From positions 62,001-126,000 of the forward strand of contig JBFHIZ010000003.1 in NCBI GenBank assembly GCA_041596215.1: a DNA stretch of 64,000 bases, read 5' to 3'. This stretch comes from JBFHIZ01 sp041596215 (GTDB taxonomy: Bacteria > Bacillota > Clostridia > Lachnospirales > Lachnospiraceae). The position numbers and the translations under genes are program-made. Within the stretch, counting starts at the first letter, position 1. Every line of letters begins with the position of its first letter. Positions 15,945-22,493 of the stretch are shown one piece after another. The notes under the pieces were generated by a model that was not told the DNA's origin, did not search any database, and was given only the letters and a program-made list of their open reading frames with translations.

Positions 15945-16334
15945 ATGAGAAAAATAATTGTTTTAAAAATAAGCATACAAATAATATTTGTATGGGCTTT
16001 GCTACAAGTAGGAAATTTTATTAGTGTAAGGATAGCATCTTATGTATATATTCCTGGAAGTTTGCTTGGAATGTTGCTGCTACTTTTACTATTATTTACC
16101 AGAATAATAAAAACAGAGCAAATAGAAGAGACTAGTGGGTTTTTACTTAAAAATATGGGGTTTTTTTACGTACCATTAGGAGTTGGTCTTTTAAACTCCG
16201 TAGATTTATTTCGTGAAGTTTGGATGGAATTTCTTTTGATTATATTTCTTTCTTGTATTCTAGTTATGTTTGTGACGAGTAAGGTTACGGAAATGCTGAT
16301 TATTTTTTTTAAAGAAAGGGAAAAACATGAATAG
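15945..16334 (+). CDS. lrgA: LrgA/CidA family holin-like membrane protein
   Basis: The 129-residue protein has four hydrophobic segments and the family motif YIPGSLLGMLLL near residues 35-46, followed by a short cytoplasmic loop and FFYVPLGVGLL near residues 75-85. LrgA/CidA proteins are small holin-like proteins that, with LrgB/CidB, affect murein hydrolase activity, programmed lysis or small-metabolite export such as pyruvate. The start follows AAGGTAATAG. Its stop overlaps the next gene, lrgB, by eight bases, the usual coupled arrangement. There is no LytSR or LysR regulator gene adjacent. The lrgA/cidA split cannot be made from sequence alone. Confidence 0.85.
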   Translation: MRKIIVLKISIQIIFVWALLQVGNFISVRIASYVYIPGSLLGMLLLLLLLFTRIIKTEQIEETSGFLLKNMGFFYVPLGVGLLNSVDLFREVWMEFLLIIFLSCILVMFVTSKVTEMLIIFFKEREKHE

Positions 16335-16998
16335 TTTGCTTAGTATGTTGATTACAATCATAATATATATTTTTGCGTTGCAGCTTTACAAAAAAAGTAA
16401 AATTGCAATTTTGAATCCCGTACTATTGACCATTTTAGCTATGATTGCAGGGTTGTTAATTTTTCAAATTCCTTATGAAGAATATGAAATTCATACTTCT
16501 TTTATTACTTATATGCTTAGTCCAATTATTATTTTTTTGGCTGTTCCTATTTATAAAAATAGAGATAAAATTGGAAAAAATTTACTTCCGATTGCAATTG
16601 GCATTTTTTCGGGAATTTTGACATCGATAGTATCCGTTTACGTGCTTGGAAAATTATTTAAAATGGATGAAAAAATAATAGAATCTATTTATTCAAAATC
16701 AATTACAACGCCATTAGCATTAGAAGTAACCAAGATGGTTGATGGAATTGAAGGCGTGACAATTGTAGCAGTTTTGATTACTGGAGTTTGTGGAGCTACC
16801 ATGGCACCATTTGTTATGAAAATCGGAAAAGTAAAAAATGAGATTGCAAAAGGAGTTGGAATTGGAGCATCCTCCCATGGAGTTGGCACGTCAAAGGCTG
16901 TAGAAATGAGTACAGAAGCAGGCGGAGCAAGTGGATTAGCAATGGCTATTACCGGAGTAATCACGGTAATAATAGCTAGTATTGTATTGCATTTATAA
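16327..16998 (+). CDS. lrgB: LrgB/CidB family membrane protein
   Basis: This 223-residue integral membrane protein has six or more hydrophobic segments. KSITTPLALEVTK near residues 124-136 and GIGASSHGVGTSKAVE near residues 180-195 are the conserved LrgB motifs. It is the partner of the LrgA-like protein encoded just upstream, with eight bases of overlap; together they form a membrane system linked to autolysis control or to export of pyruvate-like metabolites. No terminator hairpin was found after the stop, and the following 280 bases hold only a gene relic. Confidence 0.88.
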   Translation: MNSLLSMLITIIIYIFALQLYKKSKIAILNPVLLTILAMIAGLLIFQIPYEEYEIHTSFITYMLSPIIIFLAVPIYKNRDKIGKNLLPIAIGIFSGILTSIVSVYVLGKLFKMDEKIIESIYSKSITTPLALEVTKMVDGIEGVTIVAVLITGVCGATMAPFVMKIGKVKNEIAKGVGIGASSHGVGTSKAVEMSTEAGGASGLAMAITGVITVIIASIVLHL

Positions 16999-17033
16999 CT
17001 TTTGTTTAAATCAAAGATGGACTCAAATTTAGG

Positions 17034-17171
17034 ATGAGAAAAATAGGATTTCAAATGCTATATAAAGAGAATATTAAAAATATTTCATATAACTCAACAA
17101 TCTTGATGTTTTCTACAGAAGGAGCTACAGAGGAAGAAAATTATCGTAAGATTGTTTGGCATGAAGAATAA
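17034..17171 (+). pseudogene. Relic of a diaminopropionate ammonia-lyase-like gene (3' end)
   Basis: A 45-codon frame without a good ribosome site ends in FSTEGATEEENYRKIVWHEE. From memory of the family, this resembles the extreme C-terminus of the PLP enzyme diaminopropionate ammonia-lyase (DpaL), where a STEG...YR..VW segment ends the protein of roughly 400 residues. No upstream coding remnant is visible between this point and lrgB, so most of the gene has been lost. A chance short ORF is possible. Confidence 0.45.
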
Positions 17172-17278
17172 TACAAAGAGATATAAAAGATACTATTTTC
17201 AAGGATTGAATAATTAAGAAAAAGCATATATTATAAAAGAGAGTACTTTTTCAATGGAAAATGAAAATAGAGGTGAAT

Positions 17279-17635
17279 ATGGATAGCAATGGACGTGTGT
17301 TTAATTGTAATATGGAATTGACATTAAATCTTATTGGAGGAAAATGGAAACCAATTATTATCTTTCATATAGGGAATCAAGGGGTGGTAAGATATGGAGA
17401 ATTAAAACGTTTGATACCAACTATTAGTGAACGTGTATTATCTCGAGAACTAAGAGAATTAGAAGCATCAAAAATAATTACGCGAGAAGTTTTTGAAGAA
17501 AAAGTGTTACGGGTGGAGTATTCGTTAACCTTGGTGGGAAATGATGTGCTTCCTGTTTTGTATGCATTAACAGAATGGGGAAATATCTATAATAAAAAAT
17601 ATCATTATGCAAAAATTGTATGGGAAGAAGAATAG
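17279..17635 (+). CDS. HxlR-family transcriptional regulator
   Basis: The 118-residue protein is an HxlR-type winged helix. CNMELTLNLIGGKWKPIII near residues 9-27 is the family hallmark, with the single Cys near residue 9 that in some members senses electrophiles or redox change. YGELKRLIPTISERVLSRELREL near residues 39-61 is the recognition-helix region. The ATG at 17279 follows AGAGGTGA and is preferred over 17261. It precedes two nitroreductase genes in the same direction, and an inverted repeat lies in the gap, so it probably controls them in response to nitro, quinone or aldehyde stress. Confidence 0.85.
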   Translation: MDSNGRVFNCNMELTLNLIGGKWKPIIIFHIGNQGVVRYGELKRLIPTISERVLSRELRELEASKIITREVFEEKVLRVEYSLTLVGNDVLPVLYALTEWGNIYNKKYHYAKIVWEEE

Positions 17636-17696
17636 ACTACGGACAAATTTAACCGTACAGACAAAAATATCCATAATTGCATCTAAATTTTAGAAG

Positions 17697-17728
17697 GTAT
17701 ACAATTATCTTAGAAAAGATATGTATAC
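17697..17728. promoter_or_regulatory. Inverted repeat upstream of the first nitroreductase gene
   Basis: GTATACA at 17697-17703 is mirrored by TGTATAC at 17722-17728, and the inner bases TATCTT and AAGATA are also complementary. The site lies in the gap between the HxlR gene and the nitroreductase gene, where an HxlR dimer would be expected to bind. It could also form an RNA hairpin, but there is no T run. Confidence 0.55.
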
Positions 17729-17746
17729 AAAAAATTGGAGGTAATT

Positions 17747-18400
17747 ATGGATATTTTAAAAGCAAGTAAAGAACGTTATTCGACGAAAGAATTTGATGCA
17801 ACAAAAAAACTAAGTGAGGAACAGCTAGCAGGATTGGAAGAGTTGCTACAATTTGCACCATCTTCTACTAACATACAACCATGGCATTTTATTTTTGCTA
17901 CATCGGAAGAAGGAAAGAAAAGAATCGCAAAGGGAGCACAAGGATTTTATGCATTCAATGAAGCAAAAGTTCTAGATGCAGCAGCAGTAATCATATTTGC
18001 TACAAAAGTGGAGTTAACAGAAGAATACTTATTGCATGTTTTAGAGCAAGAAGATGCAGATGGAAGATTTCCACAACCAGAGTTTAAGGAACAAAATCAT
18101 GGAGGAAGAAGCTATTTTGCCAACATGCATAAATATGATATTCGAGACTATCAACATTGGGCAGATAAGCAAGTCTATTTAAATTTAGGAAGTTTTCTAT
18201 TAGGAGCTTCTGCATTAGGCTTAGATACGGTTGCAATGGAAGGTTTTGATTTGAAAACTTTAAACGAAGAATTTGAACTTGCAAAAAAAGGATTTGCAGC
18301 GGTTGCCGTTGTATCCGTTGGGTATCATAAGGAAGGCGATTTTAATAAGAAGTTACCAAAATCTAGACTCCCAAAAACAGAAATTATTGATAGAATATAA
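17747..18400 (+). CDS. Nitroreductase, NfsB-like
   Basis: The 217-residue FMN-dependent oxidoreductase has the same length as E. coli NfsB. RYSTKEFD near residues 10-17 and FAPSSTNIQPWHF near residues 38-50 bind FMN, and LGLDTVAMEGFD near residues 159-170 is typical of the NfsB/dihydropteridine reductase group. Such enzymes use NAD(P)H to reduce nitroaromatics, quinones and flavins by two electrons. The ATG at 17747 is preceded by GGAGG; the upstream TTG at 17735 is less likely. It lies behind the HxlR gene and ahead of a second, shorter nitroreductase, suggesting a small electrophile-response unit. Confidence 0.9.
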   Translation: MDILKASKERYSTKEFDATKKLSEEQLAGLEELLQFAPSSTNIQPWHFIFATSEEGKKRIAKGAQGFYAFNEAKVLDAAAVIIFATKVELTEEYLLHVLEQEDADGRFPQPEFKEQNHGGRSYFANMHKYDIRDYQHWADKQVYLNLGSFLLGASALGLDTVAMEGFDLKTLNEEFELAKKGFAAVAVVSVGYHKEGDFNKKLPKSRLPKTEIIDRI

Positions 18401-18461
18401 GCTGATTTGAAATAGAGAGCGCTTTTTATAAAAAACGGCATATTATGAAAGAGGTGTAGTT

Positions 18462-18965
18462 ATGAACGCAATATTTACCAGACGAAGCGTGAGAAATTTT
18501 TTGGAAAAAGATGTGGAGAAGGAAAAAATTGATAGATTATTAAGAGCTGCAATGCAAGCACCATCTGCAGCGAATCAACAACCATGGGAGTTCCTTGTGG
18601 TGACAGGAAAAGAAAACTTGAATACACTCTCACAATGTAGTCCATATGCAGCATCTTTAAAAAATGCAAAGGTTGGAATTGTTGTGCTTGCGAATCAAGA
18701 ACGACTTATGTTCAAGGATTATTGGCAGCAGGATTTGGGAGCTGCAACACAAAATATTTTGTTAGAAGCAGTAGAACTAGAACTTGGAACGGTTTGGTAT
18801 GGAACAGCACCAGATCAAGAAAGAATGAAATATATTCAAAATTTATATAATCTTCAGGAAAATTTAGTACCTTTTAGTGTTATTGCAGTAGGCTATCCAA
18901 AGAAGGAAGATGCGAATTCTTTTGTGGATCGATATGATGAGAAAAGAGTGCATTACATTAAATAA
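18462..18965 (+). CDS. Nitroreductase family protein (short type)
   Basis: This 167-residue protein is a compact nitroreductase. FTRRSVRNF near residues 5-13 and APSAANQQPWEF near residues 33-44 form the FMN phosphate and ring contacts; DLGAATQNILLEA near residues 91-103 and VIAVGYPKKE near residues 143-152 are also typical. It is related to the preceding NfsB-like enzyme but lacks its central insertion. The reduced substrate is unknown. It has a GAAAGAGGTG ribosome site and ends at a strong terminator, closing the unit. Confidence 0.9.
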   Translation: MNAIFTRRSVRNFLEKDVEKEKIDRLLRAAMQAPSAANQQPWEFLVVTGKENLNTLSQCSPYAASLKNAKVGIVVLANQERLMFKDYWQQDLGAATQNILLEAVELELGTVWYGTAPDQERMKYIQNLYNLQENLVPFSVIAVGYPKKEDANSFVDRYDEKRVHYIK

Positions 18966-18980
18966 GAGATGAAAACGAAA

Positions 18981-19019
18981 AAAAGCAAAATCCATAAATA
19001 GTGGATTTTGCTTTTTTTT
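18981..19019 (+). terminator. Strong rho-independent terminator
   Basis: AAAAGCAAAATCCA (18981-18994) pairs perfectly with TGGATTTTGCTTTT (19002-19015) with a 7-base loop; the T run continues beyond the stem. Confidence 0.9.
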
Positions 19020-19041
19020 GAAATTCATTACTTTTTGATAT

Positions 19042-19128
19042 ACAATACGTGACAAATAGAGAATGATAAATGACGAGTGGCTAATGATAAATGACCAAAG
19101 GGAATAGAAATTCAATGTAACAATACGT
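19042..19128 (+). repeat. Short direct repeats in front of the orphan lipoprotein gene
   Basis: AATGATAAATGAC occurs at 19062-19074 and 19083-19095, exactly 21 bases (two helical turns) apart. ACAATACGT occurs at 19042-19050 and 19120-19128, outside that pair. The nested arrangement could be a regulator site for the lipoprotein gene, or a trace of duplication. Confidence 0.45.
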
Positions 19129-19172
19129 ATAATTTATTTTATAAGAATTTTTAAAATAATGAGGTGGTAAAA

Positions 19173-20744
19173 ATGAAGAAAATGCTATTGTTCATAATCT
19201 TATCGTTAGTATTCGTTGGATGTGGAAATCAAAGGAATAAAGAAAATGAAATATATGATAATGCGGTTGTAATTATATCGGAAGAGGTGCAAGAGACATC
19301 GGCAGAAAAAGAAGAATTGAAAGCAAATCAAGCAATTTTTTTGGAAAGTAAAACGATTACCCCCATGTTTTCTGTGAACGAAGATAAGGTAAAGGTAGCA
19401 ATGGAAATGGGGTTTCCGACTATTTCTAGTGAATTGGATATTTACACGTATGAGCCTAAAGATAGCGATTGCATAGAATATGATATGGATAAATTGTCGC
19501 CAGAGTTGGAAAACAAAATGAAACACAAAGGATTTGATGGAATCGAAGTTGTTTATGAGGAAACAAAGTATCTATGGAATGATTTTTTTGATGAATTAAG
19601 TGTGAATGAACAGGTACATGTAATCACCGCAAGTCTTAAGGGAAATAGTATATATGAAGAAGATATTATCGATGAAAACGAAAAATATCAGCGCTATTAT
19701 GATGAAGAGAAGGGTTTATATTTTGAAATACAGGATTTAATGATGGGGAATTTTTTAGAGGAAGAAGAGGAACTTTCAAATGTAAAGATGGGAAATGTAT
19801 GTAACTATGATTTATTAGAAGAGATTCCTTTGCCTACTTATAATCCGATTAGAACAAAAAAGGAAGAGGAAGTGCTCTGCTATTATATTACCTTGTTTGA
19901 AGAAGAACCTACATTATATATGGAATCCATTTATCAAGATAAATTATATAAGAAGTGGGCTCGGATTAAAGATGGGATTTTGGTTAAAGAATATGTATTT
20001 AATAAGGAGGGATTGTTGGAATCAAAAAAGGAAATACGCTCTGTTTCAGAAAAGGAAATCACACAAATTGTATTTCAAGAACCTCAAGATATGGAATATG
20101 TGGATATCACATTGTTTTTGTATTCCTATAGTGGAGGAGATTTAGAAACCTTAGCTAATGCGATAAAGGAAAAAATCCCGGCGAATAAAACTGGAATTCT
20201 CCTTTCTTTGGAAACGGGAGAAAACGTAACGATATTTACAAACGGATTAGAGGAGATGATATTACAAAATCCAGTATATTATGAGAAAGTTGTTTTAGAG
20301 TCTGGAGAAACCAGGACGTTAACTTATAGAAAAGAAGAAAGATTTTATACCATCTGCGAAGAACTAGAAACAATAGAAGTATATGATACCTCTTATAGAG
20401 AAAAGAAGTACTTTGATTTTGAGGATGTTGGGTTATTAGAAGTAAAGGAAACGAAAGTTGGTAAAAATTATTGTTTCTATGATATGAATCATAGCTCGGT
20501 GAGTGGATTATATCATGTTTATGAATATGTGATTGTAGGAGAGGAATTGGAACAGATTCGATCTTATCAAATAGAAAGTATTATGGATACGGAACCGATT
20601 CGAGAGGTCTTGTCTTATGATATTTCGTTAATTGATTATGATGAAAATATATGTGATATGAATTGCATGAATACATATGAGATAATAGATCATGGAGAAG
20701 GAAGTATAGACGATGGAGAAAATGCACCATTTTGGTTTGAGTAG
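19173..20744 (+). CDS. Uncharacterised acidic lipoprotein
   Basis: The protein is about 523 residues with a short signal peptide (MKKMLLFIILSLVFVGC) and a lipobox Cys near residue 17, so it should be anchored on the outer face of the membrane. The mature part is very acidic, rich in Glu, Tyr and Asp, with no motif that I recognise; repeated short beta-rich units such as LETGENVTIF and ESGETRTLTY suggest a beta-sheet structure. The ATG at 19173 follows GAGGTGG. There are no obvious partner genes: the gene before is a nitroreductase unit closed by a terminator, and the gene after is convergent. The function is unknown. Confidence 0.75.
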   Translation: MKKMLLFIILSLVFVGCGNQRNKENEIYDNAVVIISEEVQETSAEKEELKANQAIFLESKTITPMFSVNEDKVKVAMEMGFPTISSELDIYTYEPKDSDCIEYDMDKLSPELENKMKHKGFDGIEVVYEETKYLWNDFFDELSVNEQVHVITASLKGNSIYEEDIIDENEKYQRYYDEEKGLYFEIQDLMMGNFLEEEEELSNVKMGNVCNYDLLEEIPLPTYNPIRTKKEEEVLCYYITLFEEEPTLYMESIYQDKLYKKWARIKDGILVKEYVFNKEGLLESKKEIRSVSEKEITQIVFQEPQDMEYVDITLFLYSYSGGDLETLANAIKEKIPANKTGILLSLETGENVTIFTNGLEEMILQNPVYYEKVVLESGETRTLTYRKEERFYTICEELETIEVYDTSYREKKYFDFEDVGLLEVKETKVGKNYCFYDMNHSSVSGLYHVYEYVIVGEELEQIRSYQIESIMDTEPIREVLSYDISLIDYDENICDMNCMNTYEIIDHGEGSIDDGENAPFWFE

Positions 20745-20750
20745 GAAACA

Positions 20751-21245
20751 TTAATGGAAAGAAAACATAGTTCTACAGATTTCTTTTCCGCTCTTTGTTT
20801 TAAATATATTTTTATAGGCAGCAGCAATTGCTTCTGCCGAGGCGTGGTCTTCATATAGATTTACAAGAAAGTCCGCTTCTATTAAAATTTGATAATCAAG
20901 CCCATTAACTGCATGATAGGTGTGATGATGACCAATTAAGTAAAGGACTCTAGATAACATATTAGGGTCCAAATTTAATTGCTGTAATATAGGTTCCGCG
21001 ATAGCGGGTCCTTCTTGCTCCTGTAATTTACCATTACATTTGCCGTATTTTTTTTCGGAAATTTTGATCCCAATATCGTGAAGGATGGCTGCAATTTCTA
21101 ATGTGGTTTGCGTATCCGAATCTAAGGATTCCAATTCACCAATGAATTTTGAAAAACTATATACTTTCATAAAATGTTGAATTCGTTTTGGATCTTCAGC
21201 ATAGTAGGAAATCATCTTTGTTATAAGGCTATTTATTATATCCAT
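20751..21245 (-). CDS. HD-domain phosphohydrolase
   Basis: This 164-residue protein is a single HD domain. A His in RIQHFMKV near residue 24, the AAILHDIG motif near residues 52-59, HHHTYH near residues 106-111 and the Asp in EADFL near residue 122 give the expected divalent-metal ligands. Members hydrolyse phosphate esters, often nucleotides, but short stand-alone HD proteins cannot be assigned a substrate. It converges with the lipoprotein gene (stop codons six bases apart) without a clear terminator between them. Confidence 0.82.
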   Translation of the reverse strand: MDIINSLITKMISYYAEDPKRIQHFMKVYSFSKFIGELESLDSDTQTTLEIAAILHDIGIKISEKKYGKCNGKLQEQEGPAIAEPILQQLNLDPNMLSRVLYLIGHHHTYHAVNGLDYQILIEADFLVNLYEDHASAEAIAAAYKNIFKTKSGKEICRTMFSFH

Positions 21246-21430
21246 GGGTTCTCCTATTTCTAATTGATGGGTTCAAAAACATAATCATAATAGTCACTTT
21301 CTTCGAGAGCAAGCATACATAAGGATTAGTGATGTCGAATGAATGCAACTAAGTTCTTCCAAATTCGATTGAAGACATTACAGAAAAGCTATAAATAAGA
21401 TCATTCGATATAAACTTACAGAGAAAGAGA

Positions 21431-22336
21431 TTACTGAGAAAGCTTGATTATTGGTATATGCTTAAAGTAATCAATAATGTAATGCACCATATTATCGACT
21501 TCCTTCGATTTTCTTTTTGTTTTAGAAGTACAGCAATATAAATATCCAGGTTCAGGGGTAAGTAGTCGAAGTACTTTTATGTCTGGGTTTGTTATTTTCT
21601 CTGCCATAATTGGAGTAACCGTAGCCATAATCATAGTATCGGTTGTGGAATTGATGATATCAAGGCTATAACTAGAAGAAAAAAGGATATTAGGGTGAAT
21701 ATCAAGTGTTGCACAATAGTAGTCAAATAATTCTCTGAGTGCATTGTCTTCTGCTCCAGTTAGTATGGTTTGCTTATCTAGAAGAGAAAAAGAAATTTCT
21801 TCAAAAGAAGAAAGCGGATGATCCTTATGGATTGCAACATACATATATCCTTCTGCAAGAAGATTGGCATCATATTGTTTGCTATCGATTGGAGTAACGA
21901 GTAAAGCAATATCTACTTCATTTAAAAGAAGTTTATCGATACATTTTTTTTTTGGCCATTCTTTAATTTGAAAATGAATGGTAGGGTGTTCCTTTTGAAA
22001 ACGAAGAATGACTTCGGTATTTAAACCATGGGAAATACCATAGGCAAAAGCAATGGTAATAGGTTTTGTCGGAGGAATTTTATGATGTTGAATCAGAGTC
22101 TTTACTTGAGAATAAGTTTTGTACATTTGTATGAATTCGGGATGAAGTTTTGTGCAGATTTCCGTGGGAAGCACACCATGTTGTGACCGAACAAAAAGAA
22201 GTACTCCAAGCTCTTTTTCTAGAGATTGAATTTGCCGACTTAGGCCTTGTTGAGAGATAAAAAGTTTTTGACTGGCTTTGGAAATGTTTTTTTCTTCATA
22301 TAAAGCAAGTAAGGATTCGATATAACGCATGTGCAT
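21431..22336 (-). CDS. LysR-family transcriptional regulator
   Basis: The 301-residue protein has an N-terminal winged helix, with ALYEEKNISKASQKLFISQQ near residues 10-29 and LSRQIQSLEKELGVLLFVR following, and a C-terminal periplasmic-binding-like effector domain (about residues 90-295). The OxyR redox cysteine pair is absent, so it is not an OxyR. It is transcribed away from the Fe-S/FAD oxidoreductase gene at 22494, the classic LysR arrangement, and an inverted repeat with LysR-like spacing is present in the gap. It is likely to activate that gene and possibly katG behind it. The effector is unknown. AGGAGG-like bases precede the start on the minus strand. Confidence 0.9.
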   Translation of the reverse strand: MHMRYIESLLALYEEKNISKASQKLFISQQGLSRQIQSLEKELGVLLFVRSQHGVLPTEICTKLHPEFIQMYKTYSQVKTLIQHHKIPPTKPITIAFAYGISHGLNTEVILRFQKEHPTIHFQIKEWPKKKCIDKLLLNEVDIALLVTPIDSKQYDANLLAEGYMYVAIHKDHPLSSFEEISFSLLDKQTILTGAEDNALRELFDYYCATLDIHPNILFSSSYSLDIINSTTDTMIMATVTPIMAEKITNPDIKVLRLLTPEPGYLYCCTSKTKRKSKEVDNMVHYIIDYFKHIPIIKLSQ

Positions 22337-22389
22337 AAGTAGTCCTCCAATTTTAACAAGTAAGAAACAGAAAACCTTTTATATAGTCT

Positions 22390-22404
22390 ACAACAAAATG
22401 TTGT
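22390..22404. promoter_or_regulatory. Inverted repeat in the LysR/oxidoreductase divergent promoter region
   Basis: ACAACA-AAA-TGTTGT is a perfect 6-base inverted repeat with a 3-base centre. Its length of 15 agrees with the T-N11-A type box of LysR proteins, and it sits between the two divergent starts. Confidence 0.5.
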
Positions 22405-22493
22405 GGTTGTAAATAAAGCATTGTTTTCCATTCTCGTCAAAGAATGATAAAATTTTGTCATAAAAGAAACCACGAATTCGAATGGAGACAAGT

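Noticed and set aside
21431..22336. LysR protein as OxyR, given katG nearby
   Set aside because: The redox-active cysteine pair of OxyR is absent; only isolated cysteines are found. Called as a general LysR regulator.
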